Assembly: GCA_022799115.1 (NCBI GenBank)
Contig: JAAWNT010000001.1
Span: 124,001 to 188,000, forward strand
Length of the DNA stretch: 64,000 nt
Source of the DNA: Clostridiales bacterium
GTDB taxonomy: Bacteria > Bacillota > Clostridia > Oscillospirales > Acutalibacteraceae
Direction: 5' to 3'
In this document: one piece after another, positions 31,436-40,125 of the stretch
Layout: each line of letters opens with the position of its first letter
Position numbering within the stretch: the first letter of the stretch is position 1
Translations under genes and position numbers: made by a program
The notes under the pieces: generated by a model
Databases searched by the model: none
What the model was told of the DNA's origin: nothing
Seen by the model: only the letters and a program-made list of their open reading frames with translations

Positions 31436-32020
31436 TTAGGATTGTATTTGATCTCCATACAGCTTTTCGTACATTTCTTTGCTTTTGAGTACCCGGTCCA
31501 CATAGTTGCGGGTCTCTTCAATGGGAATGCTTGATAAGGTCTCTCCATCGGGAGAGGTTTCCACATTTTTTAACCATTTGTTGACGTTGCCCATTCCTGC
31601 GTTGTAAGCGCACAGTACGACGGTTTCGTCATCGTACTGGCTGCGTAACAGGGAAAGCAGATATACCCCGTACCGTATATTGACCTTCGGATCATTGAGG
31701 GCGGTGTCGTCCATGGGTTCTCCAGGGTTTACCTTGGTTTGCAGCCACTGAAACGTTTCCGGCGTCAGCTGCATCAGGCCCATTGCCCCGGCTGTGGATT
31801 TCGCCTGCGGTCGGAAACTGCTCTCCGACCGGATGACGGCGTACACCAAAGAAGGTTCTATCTCATATTTTGCCGTCTCTTGGGTGACAATATCCTCATA
31901 CTCGATGGGATATGCCTTTTTTAAAAAATAGAAATAGGCATGGTAGATCCCAACTCCCACCAAAACGAGCACAAGCAATAGGCAAATCAGCTTGCCAAAA
32001 CGTTTCATCCCTTTCGACAT
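31436..32020 (-). CDS. Membrane-anchored lytic transglycosylase (SLT domain)
   Basis: A 194-residue protein. An N-terminal membrane segment (about 8-28, LICLLLVLVLVGVGIYHAYFY) is followed by a soluble lytic transglycosylase domain. The catalytic Glu is in VIRSESSFRPQAKS, followed by GAMGLMQLTPETFQWL and VLCAYNAGMGNVNKWL. It cleaves the glycan backbone of peptidoglycan outside the membrane. GGAGTG is five bases before the ATG. It stands 119 bases after coaE and 14 before the aminopeptidase; there is no obvious functional link with coaE. Confidence 0.9.
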   Translation of the reverse strand: MSKGMKRFGKLICLLLVLVLVGVGIYHAYFYFLKKAYPIEYEDIVTQETAKYEIEPSLVYAVIRSESSFRPQAKSTAGAMGLMQLTPETFQWLQTKVNPGEPMDDTALNDPKVNIRYGVYLLSLLRSQYDDETVVLCAYNAGMGNVNKWLKNVETSPDGETLSSIPIEETRNYVDRVLKSKEMYEKLYGDQIQS

Positions 32021-32139
32021 TTTTCACTCCATTCCGCCGCAAAGCGGCAATCCAAATCGTGACGAACAACGGTTGCGTCAGGCGAAACCCGGCCCGTTCA
32101 AAACCGTATATCGCATCTCTCTGGTCATATACGCTACCG

Positions 32140-32745
32140 CTATCTCTCCCGCAGCGCGGCCAGCAGACGCCGGGTCGCTTGATACAGTCGTTCCGGCTGC
32201 CCCGCCCCATCCAAAAGATAATCGGCCTGCCGCGTGTAAAACGATTCCTCCTGCTGGGCGGACATCCGCAGAACCGCCTGTTCTCGGGTAAGGCCGTCCC
32301 GCTCCATGATACGGCGCATCCGGATTTCCCTTGGAGCCGTTACCACAACCACAGCGTCGCAGAGAGCATGCTCTCCGCTTTCAAACAACAGCGGGGCGTC
32401 CAACACAAGCAGCAAGGCTCCTTCTTTTTTGTATTGCTCTATTTTTTTCTGAATATCCTCGGTAATCCGAGGATGGATAATGGCATTGAGGCGCCGGGTA
32501 TACTCCGGTGTGGCAAAGGCCCGCCGGGCCAGCAGCGGACGGTCAAGGGTCCCGTCCAAGCGCACAATATCGCCGCCGAACTCCTGGGCAAGCTCCAAAA
32601 GACAGCGGGAACCCGGCTGCACTACCTCCCGGGCTACCCGGTCGGCGTCGATCACCCAGCACCCTCCCTCTTGAAACGCCCGGGCCGCCGTGCTCTTCCC
32701 CGCTCCGGTGGGACCGGTCAAGCCCAAAATCATTGGTTTAGTCAA
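32140..32745 (-). CDS. coaE: Dephospho-CoA kinase
   Basis: A 201-residue kinase for the last step of coenzyme A synthesis. It has the P-loop GLTGPTGAGKST, WVIDADRVAREVVQPGSRCL, the HPRI segment IIHPRI, LLLVLDAPLLFESG and the lid VTAPREIRMRRIMERDGL. I start at the TTG at 32745, because GAGGTG lies seven bases upstream, while the ATG four codons later is 19 bases from it. The start overlaps the stop of the preceding sua5 gene, so the two are translationally coupled. Confidence 0.92.
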   Translation of the reverse strand: MTKPMILGLTGPTGAGKSTAARAFQEGGCWVIDADRVAREVVQPGSRCLLELAQEFGGDIVRLDGTLDRPLLARRAFATPEYTRRLNAIIHPRITEDIQKKIEQYKKEGALLLVLDAPLLFESGEHALCDAVVVVTAPREIRMRRIMERDGLTREQAVLRMSAQQEESFYTRQADYLLDGAGQPERLYQATRRLLAALRER

Positions 32746-33751
32746 TGGACAACACCTCAAATCCCGCGGCGCGGATCAGGCGGTTGTATACCGCCATACC
32801 CATCCCATCCGTATGCGGACACCTGGCGTATACCACAGCGGCGCCCTCTTCGTCCAAGCGGCGCAGCGCGTCGAACAGCTTTTGGGCCTGGGAGCTGTCG
32901 TCGTCCGCCGCGCCGAAACTCACATAGGGGATATGCAGCAGCGGGCCGTCCTCCTGATAGCAAAGGGCGGCCACTCCCTTCCCCGCGTGCGAATTGACAT
33001 ACTCTACATAGCCCGCCCCCTTCACCAGAATCACCCGGGCCTTTGGGGCATAATGCTTATACTTCATTCCTGGCGAGGAGGCTTTCGCTCCATCCTCCAA
33101 ACGGTGCAGTACAGCGTGGTCCACTTCTACCTTGCCCAATACCGACTCAAGCTGTTCCAGCGTGATTCCTCCCGGACGAAGCAGCTTGGGCGTCCCCTCC
33201 GCAAGGGTAATCACGGTGGATTCCACGCCCACCTGACAACTCCCGCCATCCACGATGGCGTCGATCCTTCCCCACAGATCCTGCTTGACATGGCGTGCAG
33301 TGGTAGGGCTGGGACTGCCGGACAGATTGGCCGAAGGCGCCGCAAGCGGCGTTCCCGCCGCCCGGATCACCGCAGCAGCCACCGGGTGGGAGGGAAATCG
33401 AATGCCTACCGTCGCAAGCCCGCCGCTGGTTTCCCGCGGGATTTGCCCGGACTTGGGAAGCACCATGGTAAGAGGCCCCGGCCAAAAGGCCTCAGCAAGC
33501 GCTCTCGCCTGCCCGGGAATCTCCGATACCAACGGCTGAATATCCTCAAAAGCTGCAATATGTACGATCAGCGGGTTATCCTGCGGCCGGCCCTTCGCCT
33601 CAAAAATCCGGGCTACCGCCTCTCCCATCAGAGCGTTTGCCGCCAAACCGTAGACGGTTTCGGTGGGGATGGCCACTAAGCCGCCCTGGCGCAGCAGCGT
33701 TCCCGCCTCCTGGATGTCCTCCCGAGAGGAGGTTAGCATTTTTGTCTGCAT
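32738..33751 (-). CDS. Threonylcarbamoyl-AMP synthase (Sua5/YwlC type)
   Basis: A 337-residue enzyme making threonylcarbamoyl-adenylate for the t6A37 modification of ANN-decoding tRNAs. The N-terminal YrdC domain (about 1-200) has GGLVAIPTETVYGLAANA, KGRPQDNPLIVHI, FWPGPLTMVLP, VGIRFPSHPVA and PSANLSGSPSPT. The C-terminal Sua5 domain (about 230-337) follows after LEDGAKASSPGMKYKHYAPKARV. The two-domain architecture marks it as Sua5 rather than TsaC. It is 91 bases downstream of prfA, a common pairing, and overlaps coaE. Confidence 0.94.
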   Translation of the reverse strand: MQTKMLTSSREDIQEAGTLLRQGGLVAIPTETVYGLAANALMGEAVARIFEAKGRPQDNPLIVHIAAFEDIQPLVSEIPGQARALAEAFWPGPLTMVLPKSGQIPRETSGGLATVGIRFPSHPVAAAVIRAAGTPLAAPSANLSGSPSPTTARHVKQDLWGRIDAIVDGGSCQVGVESTVITLAEGTPKLLRPGGITLEQLESVLGKVEVDHAVLHRLEDGAKASSPGMKYKHYAPKARVILVKGAGYVEYVNSHAGKGVAALCYQEDGPLLHIPYVSFGAADDDSSQAQKLFDALRRLDEEGAAVVYARCPHTDGMGMAVYNRLIRAAGFEVLSID

Positions 33752-33842
33752 ACTCGTTTCACTTCTTTATTAAAATCTATTCCATCATTTACCGAAGATT
33801 TCCAGATTCTTTGTTTCAACGCATGTAATCACCGATTAGCGA

Positions 33843-34925
33843 TTATTCCTGCCCCTCCATAGTCTCCTTAAGCTGGGCGGCCCGGTCGGCGGTAATCAAG
33901 GCGTCGATCACCTCATCGAGATCTCCGTTTAATATATCGTCCAGTTTATAAAGCGTCAAACCGATCCGGTGATCGGTGAGGCGGCCTTGCGGATAATTGT
34001 AGGTGCGAATCCGCTCAGACCGGTCGCCGGTTCCCACCTGGGAACGTCGTTCCTGGGCTACAGCCGCGTCCTGTTCCTCCCGTTTGGCCTCCAGCAATCG
34101 GGACTTGAGCACCCGCATCGCTTTATCCTTATTTTTATACTGGCTCCGCTCGTCCTGGCATTCCACCACCACGCCGGTGGGAATATGAGTGATGCGGATG
34201 GCGGATTCCGTCTTATTGATATGTTGTCCGCCCGCACCGCTGGAACGGTAGGTGTCAATCTGCAAATCTGCCGGATTAATGTCGATTTCCACATCGTCAG
34301 CTTCGGGCAGTACCGCAACTGTCACAGTAGAAGTGTGAATTCGCCCCTGCGCCTCTGTCTCGGGTACCCGCTGCACCCGGTGCACGCCGCTTTCATATTT
34401 TAGGCGAGAGTAGGCGCCCTCGCCGGAAATCATAAAGCTGATCTCCTTATATCCGCCCAATTCCGTTTCGTTGGCATTGACGATCTCCACCGTCCATCTT
34501 CTGGATTCGCTGTACATGCCGTACATCCGAAACAAGGCGGAAGAAAACAGCGCGGCCTCTTCCCCGCCTGCTCCGCCGCGGATTTCAACGATGACATTGC
34601 GTTCGTCGTTGGGATCCTTGGGAAGAAGCAGAATTTTTAGGTCCTCCGAGATCGTTTCCATATCCCGCTTGGCCTGTTCCAGTTCCTGTTCCACCATCTC
34701 CCGGAATTCTTTGTCCAGCCCGCCCTCCGCCAGCATCTGGCGGGACTCTTCCTCCGTGGCCTTTGCCTGCTTGTATTCCCTGTACTTTTCCACCAAGGGG
34801 GTCAGTCCTTTATACTCCTTCATAATGCCGGTATAAACCTGAGGATCGGACACCACCGAAGGATCATACATCCTCTGATTTAATTCCTCATACCGGGTTT
34901 CAAACACTTCTAATTTATCAAACAT
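33843..34925 (-). CDS. prfA: Peptide chain release factor 1
   Basis: A 360-residue RF1 recognising UAA and UAG. The anticodon-like tripeptide is Pro-Glu-Thr in [16 protein letters not shown], the PxT form of RF1 rather than the SPF form of RF2. The GGQ loop is [20 protein letters not shown]. The N-terminal coiled domain and the [12 protein letters not shown] end are normal. It lies 54 bases after the DUF951 gene. The methyltransferase gene prmC, often adjacent, is not present here. Confidence 0.97.
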   Translation of the reverse strand: MFDKLEVFETRYEELNQRMYDPSVVSDPQVYTGIMKEYKGLTPLVEKYREYKQAKATEEESRQMLAEGGLDKEFREMVEQELEQAKRDMETISEDLKILLLPKDPNDERNVIVEIRGGAGGEEAALFSSALFRMYGMYSESRRWTVEIVNANETELGGYKEISFMISGEGAYSRLKYESGVHRVQRVPETEAQGRIHTSTVTVAVLPEADDVEIDINPADLQIDTYRSSGAGGQHINKTESAIRITHIPTGVVVECQDERSQYKNKDKAMRVLKSRLLEAKREEQDAAVAQERRSQVGTGDRSERIRTYNYPQGRLTDHRIGLTLYKLDDILNGDLDEVIDALITADRAAQLKETMEGQE

Positions 34926-34979
34926 ATGCGCACCGCTTTCTTTTCAATATTAAGAGACTATGTTTCAAATACGGCGCCG

Positions 34980-35177
34980 CTACAACTCGTCGTTGCTGTT
35001 TTCCCGGATGATCTTTTTAATATTTTTTTCCGCTTTTACCCGCGGAATCATAATCTCGTGGCCGCACTGGATACAACGCAATTTGAAGTCCATGCCGGAG
35101 CGCAGCACAAGAAACCGCTTGTTCCCGCAGGGATGGGTTTTTTTCATTTCCAGAATATCGTCCTTGCGGACATCCAT
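34980..35177 (-). CDS. DUF951-family small zinc-ribbon-like protein
   Basis: A 65-residue protein with the DUF951 pattern: DVRKDDILEMKKTHPCGNKRFLVLRSGMD then FKLRCIQCGHEIMIPRVKAEKNIKKI. One Cys in HPCG and two in CIQCG could hold a metal. The Firmicute family is usually a single domain of about 65 residues; its function is unknown. GAGGAGGG precedes the ATG, and a promoter lies at 35215-35244. It heads the run with prfA, sua5 and coaE. Confidence 0.88.
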   Translation of the reverse strand: MDVRKDDILEMKKTHPCGNKRFLVLRSGMDFKLRCIQCGHEIMIPRVKAEKNIKKIIRENSNDEL

Positions 35178-35214
35178 AAGGGAACCCTCCTCAGATAAAG
35201 ATCAATTAAATGTT

Positions 35215-35244
35215 ATTATACCACTTCATGTCAAAATCTAGCAA
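35215..35244 (-). promoter_or_regulatory. Sigma-A promoter for DUF951-prfA-sua5-coaE
   Basis: On the minus strand TTGCTA and TATAAT with an 18-base spacer; an extended -10 (TGGTATAAT) strengthens it. It is 38 bases before the start codon. Confidence 0.65.
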
Positions 35245-35404
35245 TGGTTTTTTGTCAATTATGCTGTTTTTCATTTCATCTTTTTCCATCGATTATCGTC
35301 AGTCGCATTTCTTAACGATATTCCTTACTTTCTACGGGCGCCAAAAGGGGTTTCCGTGCTTTGCAATGCCAATTCGGCGGATTTGGCGCCTTGGGTTTCT
35401 TCTC

Positions 35405-35433
35405 TTTTCATCCTGTGAAAATTCGGGTATAAT
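35405..35433 (+). promoter_or_regulatory. Sigma-A promoter of birA
   Basis: TATAAT at 35428-35433 is perfect; the -35 TTTTCA at 35405-35410 is weak, with a 17-base spacer. It is about 49 bases before the birA start. No BirA-type biotin operator palindrome was seen. Confidence 0.5.
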
Positions 35434-35481
35434 AACGCAAGAGATATGAAGTTTAACGCTATCACAGGGAGTTGTACGGTT

Positions 35482-36456
35482 ATGCAGGAAGAAATTTTGC
35501 GGATGCTGCGGGAATCCAAAACATATGTGTCCGGTGAACAGCTCAGCAAACAACTGGGCGTGTCCCGGTCCGCCGTTTGGAAAGCCATCAACGGGCTTCG
35601 GCAGGAGGGATATGTCATCGAATCCTCCACCAATAAAGGCTATCATTTGGAACAGGTCCCTGACATTGTCACCGCCTGCGAGATCAAAAACGGGCTTACT
35701 ACTCATTCCATGGGGCAGCATGTGGTATCAATGGAAGAGGTGGATTCCACCAACGAGGAGGCCAAGCGTCAGGGAGGGGCGGGAGCGCCAGACGGTTCCC
35801 TGTTCCTCGCCGAACGCCAGTCAAGCGGTAAAGGCCGTTTAGGGCGCAGCTGGAGTTCCCTCCCCGGGGAGGGTATCTGGATGTCGGTCCTGCTGCGACC
35901 GGATATCACGCCCTATGAAGTCGCTAAAATCACACTGATCGCAGGCCTGGCGGTGTGTCGGGCCCTACGGTCCGCCTCCGGTGTGGACGCCAGAATCAAG
36001 TGGCCCAACGATATCGTAGTGGGCGGCAAGAAACTGGTGGGAATCCTCACCGAAATGGCCGCCGAATCCGACCGTATCAACTACGTCGTTACCGGCATCG
36101 GTATCAACGTCAATCAAAAACAATTTCCGGAAGAGATTTCCGCGAAGGCCACCTCCTTGTATCTGGAAACCAAAACCCCTTGGGCCCGGGCCCCGCTGGT
36201 ACGCAGCGTGCTCTGTGAGCTGGAGGATTTCTACGATCGTTTTATCACCGAAGCCTCTTTCGATCTGCTTATCCCCTACAAAGAGCTGTGCGTTTCATTG
36301 GGCAGACAGGTATCGGTCCAGCGAGGGGATCAAACCATAACTGGCACGGCGGTGGATATCAATTCTAAGGGAGAGCTTGTGATTCAAACCAAAGAGGGTA
36401 ATTTGTTCCCCATCAATTCCGGAGAAGTTGCCGTCCAGGGAATCTATGGGGCCTAG
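35482..36456 (+). CDS. birA: Biotin--protein ligase with N-terminal HTH (BirA)
   Basis: A 324-residue bifunctional BirA. The N-terminal winged HTH (about 1-62) has SKQLGVSRSAVWKAINGLRQEGYVIES. The ligase domain has AERQSSGKGRLGRSWSS, the biotinoyl-AMP loop, then KWPNDIVVGGKKLVGILTEM and VVTGIGINVNQ. A C-terminal SH3-like domain follows. It attaches biotin to carboxylase carrier proteins and may repress biotin genes. The start at 35482 uses GGGAG ten bases upstream. The nearby genes are unrelated to biotin. Confidence 0.94.
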   Translation: MQEEILRMLRESKTYVSGEQLSKQLGVSRSAVWKAINGLRQEGYVIESSTNKGYHLEQVPDIVTACEIKNGLTTHSMGQHVVSMEEVDSTNEEAKRQGGAGAPDGSLFLAERQSSGKGRLGRSWSSLPGEGIWMSVLLRPDITPYEVAKITLIAGLAVCRALRSASGVDARIKWPNDIVVGGKKLVGILTEMAAESDRINYVVTGIGINVNQKQFPEEISAKATSLYLETKTPWARAPLVRSVLCELEDFYDRFITEASFDLLIPYKELCVSLGRQVSVQRGDQTITGTAVDINSKGELVIQTKEGNLFPINSGEVAVQGIYGA

Positions 36457-36577
36457 CGAACATTCCTTTTTTACAGGCATGCCAACTCTTGAACATGATC
36501 TGCCGCAGCTCTTCAGCGCTCCTTTTTCGTTATAAAAAGATCTTTGTTGAAGAAGATTTATTTTTAGGAGGAGTTCC

Positions 36578-37759
36578 ATGGCAACCCTATTGTTAGTAAT
36601 CATATACATCGCTTTTATCGGGCTTGGTATCCCCGATTCTTTATTCGGTACAGCCTGGCCGGCAATTTATCTGGACTTCCAGCTGCCCATTTCGGCCGCG
36701 TCCGCCGTTACTTTGCTTATTTCCAGCGGTACGGTGATTTCCAGTCTGCTCAGCGCCCGGTTGATCGCTAGATTCGGCACAGGGGTGGTTACAGCCGTTA
36801 GCACCACGCTTACCGCTCTTGCACTGCTAGGCTTTTCCCTCTCTGGTCATCTGGCTTGGCTGTGCATATTCGCCATACCGCTGGGACTTGGAGCGGGGGC
36901 GATTGACTCCGCTCTCAATAATTATGTGGCGTTGCACTATCAAGCGTCTCATATGAACTTCTTGCATTGTTTCTATGGAATCGGAGTATCCGTAAGCCCC
37001 TATCTCGTCTCACTTGCTCTGTCAAGTCAGCAATCCTGGCGGGGAGGCTATCGGATGGCTTTTTTCGCGCAGTTCATAATTGCTGTACTAACCATTGCTT
37101 CCTTGCCCCTTTGGCGTAAGGTACGGCAAACGTCCGCCAACGAAGCAGAAGATGAGAGCATCGTTCCTCTTAGCCTTGGTAAGATGGCAAAAATGCCTTC
37201 GGTTCGGGCGGTATGGTTTTTATTCCTCGCATCCTGCGCCATTGAATACACCTGCGGAACGTGGGGAAGCACCTATTTGGTGGATACCAAAGGGGTCACA
37301 GTGCAAGACGCCGCCAAAATTATCACCTTTTATTATGTGGGAATGGCTGTAGGAAGGTTTGTCTCCGGGCTATTGGCGACCAAGCTTAGCAGCTGGCGGT
37401 TGATCCATATCGGACAAACCGTGGTTTTTTCGTCCATATTATTGATTCTTCTGCCCCTGCCCTCCGAATTCGCAGCAGTTGGGTTGTTTTTAATCGGCCT
37501 TGGAAATGGCCCCATCTTTCCCAACTTGATTCATTTGACTCCCAAGAACTTTGGAAAGGAGTTTTCGCAATCTATTATGGGCTCTCAAATGGCGGCTTCT
37601 TACATAGGGATTTTGCTAATGCCTCCTCTGTTCGGAGTTTTTGCGCAAAGAATCGGCACTCATAGTTTTCCTTATTTTCTGCTGGCACTGTTCGCTATTA
37701 TGACTGCGGCCACAATTCTTTTGATTCGAATGCTAAAAAAAGAAAAACGTTATTCGTAA
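36578..37759 (+). CDS. Major facilitator superfamily transporter (FucP-like)
   Basis: A 393-residue protein with about 12 hydrophobic segments in two halves and a central polar loop near 180-200 (RKVRQTSANEAEDESIVPL). The first half has SLFGTAWPAIYLDFQLPIS and LGLGAGAIDSALNNYVALHY, the pattern of fucose permease-like MFS proteins. The second half begins near YLVDTKGVTVQDAAKIITFYYVGMAVGRFVSG. TTAGGAGGAGTTCC is before the ATG. The substrate cannot be read from sequence; sugar or small-molecule uptake or efflux is possible. Confidence 0.88.
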   Translation: MATLLLVIIYIAFIGLGIPDSLFGTAWPAIYLDFQLPISAASAVTLLISSGTVISSLLSARLIARFGTGVVTAVSTTLTALALLGFSLSGHLAWLCIFAIPLGLGAGAIDSALNNYVALHYQASHMNFLHCFYGIGVSVSPYLVSLALSSQQSWRGGYRMAFFAQFIIAVLTIASLPLWRKVRQTSANEAEDESIVPLSLGKMAKMPSVRAVWFLFLASCAIEYTCGTWGSTYLVDTKGVTVQDAAKIITFYYVGMAVGRFVSGLLATKLSSWRLIHIGQTVVFSSILLILLPLPSEFAAVGLFLIGLGNGPIFPNLIHLTPKNFGKEFSQSIMGSQMAASYIGILLMPPLFGVFAQRIGTHSFPYFLLALFAIMTAATILLIRMLKKEKRYS

Positions 37760-38556
37760 TATTTCCTAAAACACAATACGCAAAGGTGCGAAATTGCACC
37801 TGTGGCCACATTATGGAGATTGTTACTTATAAAGATCTGAAAGCCAATGATCCCCTTTCTCAATAAATTCCAATGCATACTCAGAGGTAGCCTAACGGCT
37901 GCCGCTGTTTTTCTTTTCACTTTATGATTTCAAAAAATTATTGGATATAAAAAAGGCTTTGACGAATTATAATAATCCATCAAAGCCCTTTATTTTTTAT
38001 AATTACCCCGCCACACTGACAGAGCCTTACTTTACGTGAACTTTGGACTCACCCTTTTCATCATGAATTCAGGTATCATCTTCCATGTTACATGGAATAA
38101 GCCTCTTATTGCATGGGACTCAGCCTTTCTCCAACGAAGTCTGCAAAACTTAATCACAGCGGCTCTTTTTTCGGATATTCATTGGAAATACTTGCAACAG
38201 AACCAGTCGGTTTCGCAGTTTAATCGGGATTATACCTTGGTCATCTTTGAGTATACGCTCTTATCGCGCCAAACAATCCCTCTTCTACCCTATCCGCTTC
38301 CATCAAATCCGGTACCTTACTTGTTATCCGAATGATATTCCCGTTTCCATATGACTGGAAAAAGAAGCCCGCAATTGCTGCTGCTTATCTCATTGGACTC
38401 ACCTAACTCAATGTTATTTAGGGTCGTGCGCTAATTCCTACTTGTACTTTGGACTCACCCTTTACTATTATTTTCTTGGATGGGACCCTAATCTATTCAG
38501 AATTAAAGATTCACATAACTTTGTACTAGTTTTTTTACGGATTATGAAACGAACAA
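37760..38556. other. Gene-poor island with dispersed TTGGACTCAC repeats
   Basis: About 800 bases without a supported gene. It includes a terminator at 37951-37998 and three of four copies of TTGGACTCAC (38043, 38393, 38449). Two copies share the 18-mer ACTTTGGACTCACCCTTT (38040-38057 and 38446-38463). A 99-codon plus-strand frame at 38036-38335 has no ribosome binding site and is probably chance. Confidence 0.5.
37951..37998 (+). terminator. Terminator downstream of the MFS gene
   Basis: GGCTTTGA (37955-37962) and TCAAAGCC (37980-37987) pair around an AT-rich 17-base loop and are followed by CTTTATTTTTTAT. It lies about 195 bases past the MFS stop; the minus-strand arm also has an A/T tract. 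Confidence 0.6.
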
Positions 38557-38838
38557 TCATTCTACTCTCATCCAATCCTGAAAAGCGCTCAGCCTTACGT
38601 TTTTCGTAAAGCCCTTCAATCCCTGATGAAAATACCGATTTACTATTTGTACGATGTAATCTTTCAGGATATCCTGTTTCTCAGGGGTCACCGTAAAAAC
38701 ACTGTACTTTTTATTAAGTTGTGCCGGAAGTTCCTTCATCTCCATTGTCGCCAAATAAAAGCCGTACGTCAGAGCTTGCACTGGATTAACGGAAATCAGA
38801 TCTTCCATTCCGGTTCTATTGCCCGTCTTCGCTGTCAT
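38557..38838 (-). CDS. Hypothetical 93-residue protein in the repeat island
   Basis: A 93-residue frame with ordinary amino acid composition (LISVNPVQALTYGFYLATMEMK, LNKKYSVFTVTPEKQDILKDYIVQIVNRYF) but no family I recognise and no strong ribosome binding site. An internal Met 11 codons in (MEDLISV) is an alternative start. It is soluble and predicted helical, without a signal peptide or membrane segment. Surrounding TTGGACTCAC repeats and the lack of neighbours suggest an accessory or decaying locus. It could be a fragment. Confidence 0.35.
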   Translation of the reverse strand: MTAKTGNRTGMEDLISVNPVQALTYGFYLATMEMKELPAQLNKKYSVFTVTPEKQDILKDYIVQIVNRYFHQGLKGFTKNVRLSAFQDWMRVE

Positions 38839-38918
38839 TCATCGCCCATTCTTTATTTTGGAACTCTGTTGCTGCAACGCCATGATCTCAAGGTTTACAG
38901 ACTATGCAGTTCCCGTTT

Positions 38919-39011
38919 CTAGTGAAACAGCGAATGGATAGAACCTACCTTCCAGAAGCTTTGGCCAATGAGGTCAAAGCTTTCTAAATGATGTGGAATT
39001 ATGTCGCCCAT
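38919..39011 (-). CDS. Possible 30-residue peptide gene upstream of the hypothetical protein
   Basis: On the minus strand GGGAGTGAG precedes ATG at 39011, opening a 30-codon frame (MGDIIPHHLESFDLIGQSFW, then KVGSIHSLFH) ended by TAG. The ATG lies directly on one TTGGACTCAC repeat copy, so the repeat supplies its ribosome binding site on that strand. Too short to judge by composition; reported because of the good initiation site. Confidence 0.25.
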   Translation of the reverse strand: MGDIIPHHLESFDLIGQSFWKVGSIHSLFH

Positions 39012-39176
39012 TGGACTCACTCCCTTCTACAATCAGAAAATCGGAGATATAATGTTTCTTTACTCTCTTTCTTTTCCTTTTGTTGTCTATATTATAACAC
39101 ATCTATGTAAAATGTCAATACTTTTCTCCAACAAAATATAAATTTACTGTAACAAAACTGCAAACAAATATTTTAG

Positions 39177-39205
39177 TTGACTTCGGGAAGAACTAACGGT
39201 AAAAT
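39177..39205 (+). promoter_or_regulatory. Sigma-A promoter of the DUF1292 gene
   Basis: TTGACT and TAAAAT with a 17-base spacer, 39 bases before the start codon. The 39021-39176 sequence before it is AT-rich and holds no gene. Confidence 0.8.
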
Positions 39206-39244
39206 GAAAAAAGAATTGAAACAGAAAGTGAGGGTTCCCCTGTT

Positions 39245-39562
39245 ATGAATAATGAATTTGCTGCTGATCTGATTACCTTAATCGACGACGAAGGCAATGA
39301 GCATGAATTTGAAATCCTGGATGTTATAGAGAATGACTCTGGTTGTTATTACGCTCTGCTCCCCACCTTTGAAGATCCGGAGGACTCTTTGGAGGCAGAC
39401 GGCACCTATTATATCTTCGAAGCCATTGAAGAGGATGGCGAACAACAGTTGGCCGAGGTGGAAGACGAGGAATTGCTGGATCAGCTGGCGGAACAGTTTG
39501 AAAGCCGTTTTGAGGAGCTGTATGAGTCGGAAGAAGAGGACGGCGAAACTCCGGTTCAGTAA
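39245..39562 (+). CDS. DUF1292-family acidic protein (YrzB-like)
   Basis: A 105-residue strongly acidic protein. Residues 8-75 match DUF1292: ITLIDDEGNEHEFEILDVIEND, YYALLP and DGTYYIFEAIEEDGEQQLAEVEDEELLDQLAEQF. A Glu-rich tail follows. In many Firmicutes the family sits near ruvX and alaS, but its function is unknown. It has a near-consensus promoter and GAGG eleven bases upstream of the ATG. The probable 6S RNA promoter begins only about 15 bases past its stop. Confidence 0.85.
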   Translation: MNNEFAADLITLIDDEGNEHEFEILDVIENDSGCYYALLPTFEDPEDSLEADGTYYIFEAIEEDGEQQLAEVEDEELLDQLAEQFESRFEELYESEEEDGETPVQ

Positions 39563-39600
39563 TTTATTGGAATAGGCTTCATAATTCAGAAATTGTGTGG

Positions 39601-39606
39601 TATAAT
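39601..39606 (+). promoter_or_regulatory. Extended -10 promoter of the probable 6S RNA
   Basis: TGGTATAAT gives a perfect -10 with the TG extension. The -35 region (TTCATA at 39578-39583) is weak. It predicts transcription from about 39612. Confidence 0.65.
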
Positions 39607-39611
39607 GTCTA

Positions 39612-39822
39612 CATGCGGTAAGTAACCCTGCCTGATGCGTGGACCGTGCTTATATAACCCTACAACTTTTTTCTCGGGAGCTTTTGCTCCGCCGGTGGAT
39701 TGCAGACCTCCCGGCCTTGTGCTGGAAGAAGGGAGCGTGAAACCGGTGGGCGGGCACCCACCTGTCTTTACGTAGGCAGGTTATGGATAGCACATTACGG
39801 TCAGGCGGGATTTATTTTACAA
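39612..39822 (+). ncRNA. ssrS: Probable 6S RNA (ssrS)
   Basis: About 210 bases of GC-rich, non-coding, rod-like RNA. The two ends pair in several blocks separated by bulges: TAACCCTGCCTGA with TCAGGCGGGATTTA, GACCG with CGGTC, GTGCT with AGCAC, and ATAACC with GGTTAT. Inside are the hairpins GGGAGC-TTTT-GCTCC and GGTGGG-CGGGCA-CCCACC. A long closing stem, a central bubble and small hairpins on the 3' side are the 6S RNA plan; 6S RNA binds the sigma-A holoenzyme in stationary phase. The promoter (39601) and terminator (39824-39860) fit a stand-alone RNA gene. SRP RNA was considered; its conserved GGAAG/AGCAGC apical loop is absent. Confidence 0.65.
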
Positions 39823-39823
39823 G

Positions 39824-39860
39824 AAAAGCTTCCAAGCGATTGGAAGCTTTTTATTTTTTT
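39824..39860 (+). terminator. Terminator of the probable 6S RNA gene
   Basis: AAAAGCTTCCAA and TTGGAAGCTTTTT form a 12-bp stem with GCGA loop, followed by ATTTTTTT. The stretch 39861-40125 beyond it holds no supported gene. Confidence 0.9.
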
Positions 39861-40125
39861 ATACCGTTTTAGCTTATCAAACAGGCATTGCGGGAAATGG
39901 CGGGATGAATTGCACCAAAAAATCGGAGATTTCCAAAACCAATGGATGGATGGATGGGAACACGGCTCAGACTGATTTCATCCGGCTCAACCAAAACTTT
40001 CCGGAGAAAACCCACCAAAAACGGGAATAGTAAAAAGGAACGAAATAGTAGGACAGAATTTCATTTCCAACGGAATTTGCCTGATTTCTCCTATTTTATC
40101 ACTCTATAAGAAAGTTGGATGGCTG

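Noticed and set aside
38036-38335. 99-codon plus-strand frame in the repeat island
   Set aside because: No ribosome binding site or recognisable domain, and it spans one repeat copy; probably chance.
39612-39822. SRP (4.5S/scRNA) RNA
   Set aside because: The conserved SRP apical loop sequences (GGAAG... AGCAGC) are absent; the rod with central bubble fits 6S RNA better.
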